Positions 1 to 10,174 of a stretch of DNA of 64,000 bases are shown piece by piece. A model generated the notes under the pieces. The model was given only the letters and a program-made list of their open reading frames with translations. It made no database searches and was not told where the DNA came from. The translations under genes were made by a program, and so were the position numbers. The stretch is from Gemmatimonadales bacterium (lineage in GTDB: Bacteria > Gemmatimonadota > Gemmatimonadetes > Gemmatimonadales > GWC2-71-9), in the NCBI GenBank assembly GCA_041390145.1, contig JAWKQM010000006.1, positions 124,001 through 188,000 of the forward strand, read 5' to 3'. Position 1 is the stretch's first letter. Every line of letters starts with the position of its first letter.

Positions 1-555
1 ACCTCCCACCGGAAGGACATCAGCCTGCCGCCGCCGGGCCCCACGCTGCTCGACCGGCTGGCCGAGCGGCATATTCCGAGGCTCGGCATCGGGAAGGTGG
101 ACGATCTCTTCGCGAGCCGGAACATTGCCAGCGTGCACGCGGCCACCAACGCCGAGGGCTACCACCTGATCGGCTCCGCCCTGCAGACGGCCAGGCGGGG
201 GCTCATCTTCGCGAACATTCTCGAGTTCGACCAGTCGTGGGGCCACCGGAACGACGTACCGGGATTCGCCGGCGGGCTCCGGGAACTCGATCGGGCACTG
301 CCGGGACTTCTGGCAGGGGTGCGGGAGGAGGACCTCGTTATCTTTACCGCGGACCACGGGAACGACCCGACCACCCCGTCCACCGACCATTCGCGTGAAC
401 GGGTGCCGCTGCTTGTGTATGGTCCCCGGGTGCGGCCGGTCCCGCTCGGTGAACGGTCGACGTTTGCGGACATCGGGCAGACCGTCGCCGAGTTCCTCGG
501 CGCCGCGCCGCTCGAGTCGGGGCGCTCGTTCCTCGGGGAGATCTGGAATGCCTGA
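1..555 (+). CDS. deoB: Phosphopentomutase, C-terminal part (cut by window start)
   Basis: Interconverts (deoxy)ribose 1-phosphate and 5-phosphate in cytosolic nucleoside salvage. The window opens inside the gene; frame 1 is open from base 1 (TSHRKDISLPPPGPTLLDRL) to the TGA at 553-555, giving 184 visible residues. The alkaline-phosphatase-superfamily metal site is visible as ADHGND followed by TDHSRERVPLLVYGP, which is where DeoB carries its C-terminal Mn-binding Asp and His residues. GKVDDLFASR is the usual DeoB linker motif. The next gene, cytidine deaminase, overlaps by 8 bases, so both belong to one nucleoside-salvage unit. The N-terminal catalytic half lies outside the window. Confidence 0.93.
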   Translation, partial: TSHRKDISLPPPGPTLLDRLAERHIPRLGIGKVDDLFASRNIASVHAATNAEGYHLIGSALQTARRGLIFANILEFDQSWGHRNDVPGFAGGLRELDRALPGLLAGVREEDLVIFTADHGNDPTTPSTDHSRERVPLLVYGPRVRPVPLGERSTFADIGQTVAEFLGAAPLESGRSFLGEIWNA

Positions 556-943
556 CGATGTGCTGCTCGAGGCGGCTCGTGCCGTCCAGCTCCATGCCTA
601 CGCGCCCTACTCCGGCTTTCGGGTGGGGGCCGCGCTCGAGGGGATGGATGGCCAGGTGTTTGTCGGTTGCAACGTGGAGAGCGCTTCGTTCGGGCTGACC
701 ATCTGCGCGGAGCGGTCGGCGCTGGTCGCCGCCGTCGCGGCGGGTCACAGGGCATTCCGCCGGATCGTCGTGATCAGCGACAGCGACCCTCCGGCCTCGC
801 CCTGTGGCGCCTGCCGCCAGATGCTGGCCGAGTTCGGGTTGGACCTCCGTGTGGACGCGGTCGGGCCAGGGCGGGCACAGACCTGGACGCTGGCCGAACT
901 GCTGCCTGACGCATTTACCTCGCACCGTCTTGAGGCACCTTGA
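548..943 (+). CDS. cdd: Cytidine deaminase
   Basis: Zinc enzyme that deaminates cytidine and deoxycytidine to uridine and deoxyuridine. The ATG at 548 gives 131 residues, the normal length for the homotetrameric class. The zinc and catalytic site is complete: Cys53-Ala-Glu55 (CAERSAL) and Cys86-x-x-Cys89 (PCGACRQ). The N-terminal AYAPYSGFRVGAAL is the classic Cdd signature. The start overlaps the end of deoB by 8 bases, and the stop overlaps the TTG start of the following lipoprotein gene by 4 bases, so translation is probably coupled through all three. Confidence 0.96.
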   Translation: MPDDVLLEAARAVQLHAYAPYSGFRVGAALEGMDGQVFVGCNVESASFGLTICAERSALVAAVAAGHRAFRRIVVISDSDPPASPCGACRQMLAEFGLDLRVDAVGPGRAQTWTLAELLPDAFTSHRLEAP

Positions 944-2169
944 TCGACTTTCTTTCCCGGCTCGGCGCAGGGCGCGTGTTCCTCGGAGCGGTTGGCCTGC
1001 TGGTGCTTGGCCTGGCCGGATGCACCGAGGACTTTACCACCCCAGGTTCCTGTCCCCAGACCTGTCCGGGGGGGAACATCGTCATCCGCGACACCGTCAT
1101 CGACGCGGTGTTCGACGGTGACAGCACCTACTCCGGTTACGTTGCCGCGGGTGACGGCACGGGGCTCCTCGTGTCCACCGCCGACTCCGCCGATCAGATT
1201 CTGACGGCGATGCGTTTCGGTCTGCTGCCCGACTCCGTCAGTATCCTCGACACCCTCTACACCTTCACGATCGACAGTGTCGCGATCAGTCTCGGGGTCC
1301 TGGCCCGGGATTCCTCCGCGACGGGCCTGGCGCTGCAGGTGTACCGGGCGCCGGCAACCCTCGACAGCGGGGTCACCTATACGGACGTGGCCGGGTATCT
1401 GACGCCCGGGACGTTCGTGGACAGCCTCCTAATTCCCGATACGCTGCAGAACGGGAACGTGCGGGCGGTGTTTGCCGGAGCCGACCTCGCCAAGCTGGAA
1501 ATCCCGGCGGCCGACAGCGGCGTGCTGGCCCTCGCGGTGTCCCTCACGGCCGACGCCAGCACCGGGGTCGAACTGGGCAACCTCACCGCCGGCACCTTCA
1601 TCCCGACGGTCACCTGGTACATCAGCGTGCCGGAAGTCGACTCCGCGAACCAGCCGGCGGCCATTCGCCGGGTGCCCAACTTTGCCACTTTCGTCCAGCA
1701 GAACCCGCCTGTGCCCACGGCGAATCAGCTGCTCGTCGGCGGCGCACCATCGTCACGGTTCATCGTCCGGTTCAACGTTCCCGACAGCATCCTGATCGGC
1801 GTGCAGATTCTTCGGGCGGAGCTGCTGCTCACGCCCGTCCAGCCGATCCAGGGCGTGCGGGACATCGGTACGACGCTCACGGCCCGCGGTGTGCTCAGTG
1901 ACCAGGGGGCCAAGTCGCCCTTGGTCCCGTTGCTCGCTGCCGTGACACCGGTGACGGTCGGCTCGGCGGACTCGGTGGTCATGGAAGTGGTGGACATCGT
2001 GCGCACCTGGCAGGTGATCAACAATCCGCCCGCGCAGGCGTTCTTCATCTCGCTGCAGCCGGAAGCGTCCTCCTTCACGGTGCCGATCTTCGCGTCGACC
2101 CGCAGTGGCTCGGGCGTCCCGCGTCTTCGCGTCACCTACGTGGCCCCGCTCGACTTTGAGGAGCCCTGA
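940..2169 (+). CDS. Lipoprotein of unknown function
   Basis: 409 residues starting at a TTG whose last two bases lie in the stop of cdd (TTGA overlap), with GAGG four bases upstream. A lipoprotein signal is clear: hydrophobic FLGAVGLLVLGLAGC with the lipobox Cys at residue 28, so the mature protein is lipid-anchored, probably in the outer membrane. The rest is Thr/Ser/Asp-rich and looks beta-structured; no family was recognised. The next gene, an outer-membrane barrel, follows with no spacer, so the two may act at the cell surface together. The placement between nucleoside salvage and tRNA modification gives no functional clue. Confidence 0.75.
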   Translation: MIDFLSRLGAGRVFLGAVGLLVLGLAGCTEDFTTPGSCPQTCPGGNIVIRDTVIDAVFDGDSTYSGYVAAGDGTGLLVSTADSADQILTAMRFGLLPDSVSILDTLYTFTIDSVAISLGVLARDSSATGLALQVYRAPATLDSGVTYTDVAGYLTPGTFVDSLLIPDTLQNGNVRAVFAGADLAKLEIPAADSGVLALAVSLTADASTGVELGNLTAGTFIPTVTWYISVPEVDSANQPAAIRRVPNFATFVQQNPPVPTANQLLVGGAPSSRFIVRFNVPDSILIGVQILRAELLLTPVQPIQGVRDIGTTLTARGVLSDQGAKSPLVPLLAAVTPVTVGSADSVVMEVVDIVRTWQVINNPPAQAFFISLQPEASSFTVPIFASTRSGSGVPRLRVTYVAPLDFEEP

Positions 2170-3312
2170 GTGCGACGCTTCCTGACGGTCCTGGCACTCG
2201 TGTGCGGCGTCCAGGGCACCGCAGCCGCGCAGTCGTCGATCTTCGACACGCGTGCCCTTGGCATCCCCCAGCCGCCCCTCTCGGCGCGCGCGGTCGGCAT
2301 GGCCGGCAGCATGAGCCTGCTCGATGGCATGTCCGCCACCAACCCGGCCGCGATCACCTCCATCGTCGGGCTCACCATCGGCTTCAACGTCTTCCAGGAC
2401 TGGAGAAGCAGCACGAGTCCCGGGGGGACGGGGTCCGGCTCGGATGCCGGCATGCCGAACATCATCGTCATCAACCGGATCAAGGAGTCGCCGTTCTACG
2501 TCTCCGGGAGCTTCGGGTCCTATACCGACCGCGATTTCGGGTTCGTGACCACCGACTCCACGCCGGTCAACGGGCAGCCGGTCGGCTATCGCGATTCGCT
2601 GGAGTCGCGCGGCGGCACCTCAGATTTCCGGCTGGCCGTCGGGTACCGGGACGGCAAGAAGCTGGCGCTCGGATTCGGCCTGCACTTCCTCACCGGTTCG
2701 AACCGTTTCTTCCTGAGCCGCGTCTTTGACGACTCGCTCTTTGCGCCGGTGCGCCAGCGGTCCGAACTCGCCTACAACGCCGTCGGTCTGAGCGTCGGCG
2801 CGGTGTACCACCCGATCGAGCCGCTCCTGGTCACCGCCCTCGTGCGTCACGACGGGTCGATGAACGTGGACCGCGATTCGCTCCAGGCGTATACCTTCGC
2901 CCTCCCCTGGACCATCGGTGGCGGGGCGCAGTACCAGCTGAAGCGGCGCGGGACCATCAGCGCCGAGGTGACCTACACGACATGGGCGGACGCCAACGCC
3001 GAGTTGCTTGCCAATGGGGGGGCCGGGGCGGAAAACACCCTCAACGCTGCGCTGGGCGCGGAGCTCTACACCTCGCCGCTGAACCCCGGCAAGTTTCCGC
3101 TTCGGCTCGGTGTGCGCAGCCGGCAACTCCCGTTCCCGCTGACGCCAGGGATACAGCCCTCCGAGTTCAGCGTGTCCGCCGGGACCGGCGGGCGGTTCGC
3201 CAAGGGGCACGCCGCCGCCGATGTCGCCCTCCAGCGCCTCTGGCGGAAGGACGACAACGGTTTCTCCGAGGATGCGTGGGTCCTTTCCTTCGGCCTGACG
3301 CTGAAGCCCTGA
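2170..3312 (+). CDS. Outer-membrane beta-barrel protein, PorV/FadL-like
   Basis: 380 residues from a GTG directly after the preceding stop, with GAGGAG seven bases upstream. An N-terminal signal peptide ends at TAAAQ (about residue 21). The mature start contains SARAVGMAGSMSLLDG followed by SATNPAAI. This resembles the GARAxGMGGA...ADDxxAxxxNPA motif of PorV/PorQ and FadL-type barrels. The rest alternates short polar turns with amphipathic strands, as expected of a 12-14-stranded barrel. Members include T9SS shuttle proteins and hydrophobic-compound channels; the exact role cannot be decided here. It is probably co-transcribed with the upstream lipoprotein. Confidence 0.6.
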   Translation: MRRFLTVLALVCGVQGTAAAQSSIFDTRALGIPQPPLSARAVGMAGSMSLLDGMSATNPAAITSIVGLTIGFNVFQDWRSSTSPGGTGSGSDAGMPNIIVINRIKESPFYVSGSFGSYTDRDFGFVTTDSTPVNGQPVGYRDSLESRGGTSDFRLAVGYRDGKKLALGFGLHFLTGSNRFFLSRVFDDSLFAPVRQRSELAYNAVGLSVGAVYHPIEPLLVTALVRHDGSMNVDRDSLQAYTFALPWTIGGGAQYQLKRRGTISAEVTYTTWADANAELLANGGAGAENTLNAALGAELYTSPLNPGKFPLRLGVRSRQLPFPLTPGIQPSEFSVSAGTGGRFAKGHAAADVALQRLWRKDDNGFSEDAWVLSFGLTLKP

Positions 3313-3313
3313 G

Positions 3314-4642
3314 ATGAGCCCCGAACCCGCACCGCGCCGCGTGTACGTCGAGACGTACGGCTGCCAGATGAACGTGGCGGACTCGTCGCTCATTCTTGGC
3401 GCGCTGGGGCGTGAGGGCTTCGTCGCCACCGACAACCCGGATGGCGCCGATGTGCTCCTGGTCAATACCTGCGCCGTCCGCGACAACGCGGAACAGCGCG
3501 TCCTCGGCCGGGTGGGGGAGCTGCAGCGGTATACCCGCCCGGGCACCGTCCTCGGGGTCGTCGGGTGCATGGCTCAGCGTCTTGGCCCCGAGCTGCTCGC
3601 GCAGGTTCCCCGGGTCGACCTCGTGGCGGGACCGGACGCCTATCGCCATCTGCCTGACCTGATTCGTCAGGCGCTGGCAGGCGAACGGGTGTCCGACACC
3701 GAGTTCCGGTCGTGGGAGCACTACGAGGATGTCCCGCAGGCGCGGGAGTCCGGCCCGATGGCGTTCGTGACCGTCCAGCGGGGCTGCGATTACAAGTGCA
3801 CCTTCTGCATCGTTCCGTACACGCGTGGCACCGAGCGAAGCCGCACGTTGGATGAAGTCGTCGGAGAGGTGCAGCGACTGGTCGCCACCGGCACCACCGA
3901 GGTGACCCTCCTCGGCCAGACCGTCAACAGCTACCACGACGGCACGCACGACTTCGGGGACCTGCTGCGCGCCGTCGGCGCCGTGGACGGCTTGCGGCGG
4001 CTGCGCTTCACGAGCCCCTATCCGACCGACTTCACGCCCCGGGTCATCGAGGCCATGGTGGAGACGCCCGCGGTCTGCGAGCACGTCCACCTCCCGGCCC
4101 AGAGCGGCTCGGATGCCGTGCTGCGGCGCATGCTGCGCCGATACACCCGCGCGCGGTTCCTCGAGGTCGTGGCGGAATTGCGCGCCGCGATGCCCGGGCT
4201 CACCATCTCGACGGACCTCATCGTCGGATTTCCGGGCGAAACCGAGGCCGACCTCAGCGACACCATGTCGCTGGTGGATGCGGCCGGGTTCGACGAGGCG
4301 TATACTTTCCTGTATTCGCCTCGTGACGGCACACCGGCGGTGCGCATTCCCGGCCATGTGCCCGAGGCAATCGGGTCGGAGCGGTTGCAGCGGCTCATCG
4401 CGCACGTCCGGGGCGGGACCCGTCAGCGGAATGCCGCGCGGGTGGGCGGAGTCCACGAGGTGCTCGTCGAGCGGCCGGCGCGGCGTGGCGGGCAGATGCT
4501 GGGACGGACACGCTCCAACCTGCTGGTGGTGCTTGACCTCCCGGCCGACAGTATTGGCGAGTATCACACGGTGCGGCTCACTGGCACCACAGGATCCACG
4601 TTCACGGGCGCCGTGGTCGCCCCCCAACTGGCGGTCCTATGA
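3314..4642 (+). CDS. miaB: tRNA-2-methylthio-N6-dimethylallyladenosine synthase
   Basis: Radical-SAM methylthiotransferase that adds the 2-methylthio group to i6A37 of tRNAs reading UNN codons. 442 residues, normal length. The N-terminal UPF0004 domain opens with VYVETYGCQMN (Cys17) and has the other two cluster cysteines in NTCAVRDN and VVGCMAQR. The radical-SAM motif Cys158-x3-Cys162-x2-Cys165 is intact (GCDYKCTFC), and a C-terminal TRAM domain follows. GQTVNSY and STDLIVGFPGE are typical of MiaB rather than RimO or MtaB. The start is one base after the barrel gene, and the stop overlaps comFB by 4 bases. Confidence 0.95.
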   Translation: MSPEPAPRRVYVETYGCQMNVADSSLILGALGREGFVATDNPDGADVLLVNTCAVRDNAEQRVLGRVGELQRYTRPGTVLGVVGCMAQRLGPELLAQVPRVDLVAGPDAYRHLPDLIRQALAGERVSDTEFRSWEHYEDVPQARESGPMAFVTVQRGCDYKCTFCIVPYTRGTERSRTLDEVVGEVQRLVATGTTEVTLLGQTVNSYHDGTHDFGDLLRAVGAVDGLRRLRFTSPYPTDFTPRVIEAMVETPAVCEHVHLPAQSGSDAVLRRMLRRYTRARFLEVVAELRAAMPGLTISTDLIVGFPGETEADLSDTMSLVDAAGFDEAYTFLYSPRDGTPAVRIPGHVPEAIGSERLQRLIAHVRGGTRQRNAARVGGVHEVLVERPARRGGQMLGRTRSNLLVVLDLPADSIGEYHTVRLTGTTGSTFTGAVVAPQLAVL

Positions 4643-4923
4643 TTCACAACCTGGTGGAAGAGCACGTGGTCGCCGCCTATGAGGCGCTGAAGGGGCATTT
4701 CCCCGACTTTTGCGGTTGCGAAATCTGCCGGAGCGATGTGCTGGTCTACGCGCTCAATCGCCTCCCCGCGCGGTACGTGGCGAGTGTCGAGGGCAAGGTG
4801 GTCACGGAGCTGAATCTCGACAAGGACCAGACCAGGGTCACGATCGAGATCCATGTCATGGAAGGCTTTCGCAAGGTCACCCGGACGCCCCGGTGCGGCA
4901 GGGTGGCACCTCCCCCCACATGA
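4639..4923 (+). CDS. comFB: ComFB family protein (late competence)
   Basis: 94 residues. NLVEEHV followed by DFCGCEICRSDVLVYALNRLPARYV is the ComFB signature. Cys25, Cys27 and Cys30, plus a Cys near residue 85, could form a metal site. ComFB was first named from the Bacillus comF operon; cyanobacterial members are reported to bind cyclic dinucleotides and control competence or motility (established knowledge, not shown here). The start overlaps the miaB stop by 4 bases and comEC begins 13 bases after its stop, which places it with the DNA-uptake channel and suggests a regulatory link. The product is small and cytosolic. Confidence 0.85.
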   Translation: MIHNLVEEHVVAAYEALKGHFPDFCGCEICRSDVLVYALNRLPARYVASVEGKVVTELNLDKDQTRVTIEIHVMEGFRKVTRTPRCGRVAPPPT

Positions 4924-4936
4924 TTTCACCGGGCCC

Positions 4937-7195
4937 ATGAGGCCCCCGCTGTCTGCTTCCATCGCAATTGCCTACGGGGCCGGTCTCGCGACCGGCCTCG
5001 CGCATTTTCCGGCCCCAGTTGTCGTTCTCCTCCTCCTGATTCCGATGCTGGTCTCCCTCCCCGGCTGGCCACGGCGGGTGAGCGTCGCCGGCATCCTCCT
5101 CGGCCTTGCCGCCGGTTCGTTCGCCAGAGGAGCGGACCAGGCCAGTTGTGCGGCGATCCTCCCGGCGGGTCGACTCGCGCTCACCTTGCGCACCGAGGAG
5201 CCGGTCGATTCGGGAGGCGGACGAACGCGGGCCTCCCTGCCGGCGGCCGGATGCCAGGGGAGTATTGCCGTGGCCTGGCCGCGGACCCTTGAGGCGCCGG
5301 CCGGCACGGAATTGGACGCCGTGGGACAATGGCGGCCAAGGCAGGCACGATTCGGCCGCCCGGGCGGGATTCTGCTTGTCGCGGAGGTAAGCCATGCGGT
5401 GACCAGGGCCACCCTGGGCGACCGGATCAGGACGCGCATTCACCTGTCGGCCCGGCGCCTCTACGGCCGGCGGGCACCGCTGATTGACGCACTCGTCCTG
5501 GGGCGGAGGACCGATCTCGATCGAGACCTGCTCGAGAACTTCGCCGGCGCAGGGTTGATGCATCTCCTGGCCATCAGCGGCTTCCACCTCGGCCTGCTCG
5601 CCGGGTGGGTCTTCATCCTGCTGCGGCTCCTCGGGCTCCGGCGGGAATCCGCCGGCTTCGGGGCCGCCCTGTTTGCCGTCGCCTACACCCTGTTTCTCGG
5701 GTGGCCCGCCCCCGCCGCGCGCGCCGCCACCCTCGCCGTGCTGCTCGCGCTCGAACGAAGCCGGCAGCGGATGCCGCGGGGAGGGGCATTGCTGGGCGCG
5801 ACAGCGCTCCTCGTGCTGATCGTTGATCCGTGGGCGGTCCTGGCGGTGGGTGGTTGGCTCTCCATCGCCGCGCTCTGGGGGGCCGTGACCTTTGCCGGGT
5901 GGGCCGGGAAGCGGCTGAACAGCGGGGCACTGGTCCGGACCCTCGCCACCTCGATCGGGGCGACCTTCGCCACCGCGCCGATCACGGCCGCGGCCCTCGG
6001 AACAGTGGCGTTGGTCGGCATCGGGCTGAACCTCGTCGCGATTCCGCTGGCGGCACTCGTCGTCCCTGCCGTGGTGGCAAGCCTGGTCTTCGGGTCGGTG
6101 CTGCCCGCGATTGCTGCCCCGCTCGCCGCCGGGGCCGGCGTCGGACTCGGGCTGCTGCAGGAAGTGGCGCGCTGGGGCAGCGCGCTTCCCGGCGGGCACC
6201 TGATCATGCCCGCCACTCCAGGGGCGGCGATCCCCTGGCTCGGCGCGCTCCTCGCACTCCTCTGGTCAATCCGTCGGACCACCCGGACGGAGGCACTCCG
6301 GCGGCTGGGGTGGATGTCGGTGGTGGGGGTCTGGGGCTGGATTGCCCTTGCGGGGCTCTCCGATCTTCGGATTCGACCTGACGAGGGGTCGGAACTGGCG
6401 TTACATTTTCTCGATGTCGGGCAGGGGGATGCCGCGGCCATCCGGACCCCCGGCGGGCACTGGATCCTGGTCGATGGCGGTCCGATCGGGCGTTCCTCCG
6501 ATGCCGGCCGGAGCGTGGTGCTGCCGTTTCTGAGGCGGCATGGTGTTCGTCGGCTGGATGCGATGGTCCTCTCCCACGCCCACGCCGACCACCTCGGCGG
6601 CTTCCCGTCGATCCTCGACCGGATGACGGTCTCGGAGGTCATCGACCCGGCGGTGGCAAGCGCGGAGCCGCTCTACGCCGGGTTCCTCGCGCAAGTTGAT
6701 GAAGTCGACGCGCCGTGGATGCGGGCGCGACGCGGAGACGGCTTCGTGCTCGACAGTGTGCGATTCCTGGTCCTGCACCCGGATACCGCCTGGGACGGGT
6801 GGGGGCAGGACCTCAACGAGAATTCGATCGTCCTCCTGGTCGAATATCGTGGGTTTCGGGCGGTACTGGCGGGCGACGCCGGCCTCCCGGCGGAGGCGGC
6901 ACTCGCAGGCCGGGTCGGCCGGGCCGACCTGCTGAAGGTCGGGCACCACGGAAGCCGAGGGGCCACGGGGGCCAGCTGGCTGGCGGAATTGCAGCCGACG
7001 ACGGCGGTGATCAGCGTCGGCGACGGCAACCGGTATGGCCATCCGGCGCCGGAGGCGATGGCCCGCCTGACCGCGGCGGCGGTCGAGATCTTTCGCACCG
7101 ATCGGGACGGTACCATCGAGGTTCGGACGGACGGCCGGGCCATGACCATCCATTCCCGCAGGGGAGTGGTCACGCACACAGTGAGTGAGCCATGA
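4937..7195 (+). CDS. comEC: DNA internalization protein ComEC/Rec2
   Basis: Inner-membrane channel that takes single-stranded DNA into the cytosol during natural transformation. The ATG at 4937 gives 752 residues; the frame is open further upstream, but this start follows comFB directly and begins a membrane segment (RPPLSASIAIAYG). Order of domains: N-terminal DUF4131 region, the Competence membrane domain with LLAISGFHLGLLAGW near residue 210 and several further transmembrane segments, then a C-terminal metallo-beta-lactamase domain with HAHADHLGG at about 547-555 and VGHHGS. The full-length family architecture is present and no break was seen. The stop overlaps fbp by 4 bases. Confidence 0.93.
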   Translation: MRPPLSASIAIAYGAGLATGLAHFPAPVVVLLLLIPMLVSLPGWPRRVSVAGILLGLAAGSFARGADQASCAAILPAGRLALTLRTEEPVDSGGGRTRASLPAAGCQGSIAVAWPRTLEAPAGTELDAVGQWRPRQARFGRPGGILLVAEVSHAVTRATLGDRIRTRIHLSARRLYGRRAPLIDALVLGRRTDLDRDLLENFAGAGLMHLLAISGFHLGLLAGWVFILLRLLGLRRESAGFGAALFAVAYTLFLGWPAPAARAATLAVLLALERSRQRMPRGGALLGATALLVLIVDPWAVLAVGGWLSIAALWGAVTFAGWAGKRLNSGALVRTLATSIGATFATAPITAAALGTVALVGIGLNLVAIPLAALVVPAVVASLVFGSVLPAIAAPLAAGAGVGLGLLQEVARWGSALPGGHLIMPATPGAAIPWLGALLALLWSIRRTTRTEALRRLGWMSVVGVWGWIALAGLSDLRIRPDEGSELALHFLDVGQGDAAAIRTPGGHWILVDGGPIGRSSDAGRSVVLPFLRRHGVRRLDAMVLSHAHADHLGGFPSILDRMTVSEVIDPAVASAEPLYAGFLAQVDEVDAPWMRARRGDGFVLDSVRFLVLHPDTAWDGWGQDLNENSIVLLVEYRGFRAVLAGDAGLPAEAALAGRVGRADLLKVGHHGSRGATGASWLAELQPTTAVISVGDGNRYGHPAPEAMARLTAAAVEIFRTDRDGTIEVRTDGRAMTIHSRRGVVTHTVSEP

Positions 7196-8210
7196 TCGGA
7201 ACCACGGCGGTCACGACCATCGAACGCTTCATCATCGACCAGGAACACAAGTATCCCGAGGCCACCGGGGAACTGTCGAACCTGCTCTATGACATCGCGC
7301 TGGGTGCCAAGCTCATCGCCGCCGCCACGCGGCGGGCCGGGCTGGTGAACGTGCTCGGGGCAATGGGAAGCGTCAACGTGCAGGGCGAGGAGCAGCAGAA
7401 GCTCGACGTCTTCGCCAACGAGATCCTGAAGAACGCGCTGAACCATACCGGCCGGGTCTGCGTCATGGCCTCGGAAGAGGACGACGGGCCGATTCCCATT
7501 CCCCCCGAATATCCGGCCGGCAAGTACGTCGTGCTGTTCGACCCGCTGGACGGGTCCTCCAACATCGACTCGAACGCCTCCGTCGGGACCATCTTCAGCG
7601 TCTACCGCCGCGTCTCGATGGAGGGGCGCGGGACGATGGCCGACGTCCTCCAGCCGGGTCACAAGCAGGTGGCCGCCGGGTACGTGCTGTACGGCTCCAG
7701 CACGATGCTGGTGTACACGACGGGCCAGGGCGTGCACGGCTTCACGCTCGACCCCACCATCGGCGAGTTCCTCCTCTCGCATCCCGACATCAAGACGCCC
7801 GAGGTCGGGAAGTACTACAGCGTGAACGAATCGAACTACGCGCGCTGGAACCGCGGGAGCCAGATGTCGGTGCGGGGCTTTCACGGTGACACGCCGGAGC
7901 GGATGAAGGGGAAGAACAGTCGGTACATCGGCGCCTTCGTGGCGGACTTCCATCGCAACCTGATCAACGGGGGGATCTTCCTCTATCCGGCCGACACCAA
8001 GAACCCCAACGGAAAGCTGCGCCTGCTGTACGAGTGCAGCCCGATGGCGTTCCTGGTGGAGCAGGCGGGGGGGGCGGCCACCGACGGTGTGCGTCGCATC
8101 CTCGACCTGCAACCGGAGTCATTGCACCAGCGGGTGCCGCTCGCGATCGGGTCGAAGGCGGACGTCGAGTTCGTGACGCGCACGATGCTGGAATTCGGGA
8201 CCGACGCTCC

Positions 8211-8214
<4 letters not shown>
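7192..8214 (+). CDS. fbp: Fructose-1,6-bisphosphatase class I
   Basis: Hydrolyses fructose 1,6-bisphosphate to fructose 6-phosphate, the committed step of gluconeogenesis. 340 residues, normal for class I. The metal-binding motif FDPLDGSSNID sits at about 116-126. The C-terminal GKLRLLYECSPMAFLVEQAGG is the class I signature. The ATG overlaps the comEC stop (ATGA), and the stop overlaps the mutase start, so it is embedded in the same + strand run. No regulatory site was visible in front of it. Confidence 0.96.
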
Positions 8215-9764
<1,550 letters not shown>

Positions 9765-9771
9765 CGCTTCC

Positions 9772-9800
9772 TTGAACCCCGCTTCCTGAGAGGCTAAGTT
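9772..9800 (+). promoter_or_regulatory. Putative promoter of the fmdB-argS transcription unit
   Basis: TTGAAC (9772-9777), 17-base spacer, TAAGTT (9795-9800), placed just after the mutase stop and 35 bases before the FmdB-type gene. Transcription would start near 9807. The gene then has GGAG at 9828-9831, four bases before its ATG. The spacing matches the other promoters in this window. Confidence 0.5.
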
Positions 9801-9835
9801 TATCGGCTGGCTTTACTTAGACCGGATGGAGCGGC

Positions 9836-10174
9836 ATGCCGACGTACGATTATCAGTGCTCCTCAGGGCACAATTTCGAAAAGATCCACAAGATGTCCGA
9901 GTCGCCACGGGTCAAGTGCCCGATCTGCGGCAAGCCGGCAGCTCGCCAGATTTCCGGCGGGGCCGGCCTGGTCTTCAAGGGCAGCGGGTTCTACATCACC
10001 GACTACGGCAAGGACGGGAAGGGCGCCCGGAAGGCGGACACCGGAGAGGGGGCGGGGTCTTCGCCGGCCAAGCCGGATGCCGCGGCACCTGCAACGCCCG
10101 CCAAGCCCGAATCGAAATCGGGCAAGGATGCGGGTTCGAAGTCGGGCAGCGGCTCGAAGAAGGCGGCCGAGTGA
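9836..10174 (+). CDS. FmdB family zinc ribbon protein
   Basis: 112 residues. The N-terminal MPTYDYQCSSGHNFEKIHKM and VKCPICGKPAARQ form the FmdB/putative regulatory zinc ribbon (C8-x-x-x-H plus CPxCG). A conserved linker follows (GSGFYITDYGK). The C-terminal 50 residues are a low-complexity Ala/Pro/Lys/Ser tail, common in this family and probably disordered. The family was named from formamidase operons but is very widespread, and its role is not settled. It is the first gene after a promoter-like site, and argS starts inside its stop codon (GTGA overlap). Confidence 0.85.
   Translation: MPTYDYQCSSGHNFEKIHKMSESPRVKCPICGKPAARQISGGAGLVFKGSGFYITDYGKDGKGARKADTGEGAGSSPAKPDAAAPATPAKPESKSGKDAGSKSGSGSKKAAE

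Noticed and set aside
344..925. Long open frames on the minus strand opposite deoB-cdd and many other genes
   Set aside because: These are GC-rich shadow frames, dominated by Arg, Pro, Ala and Gly, with no domain motifs. They lie opposite genes with clear family signatures.
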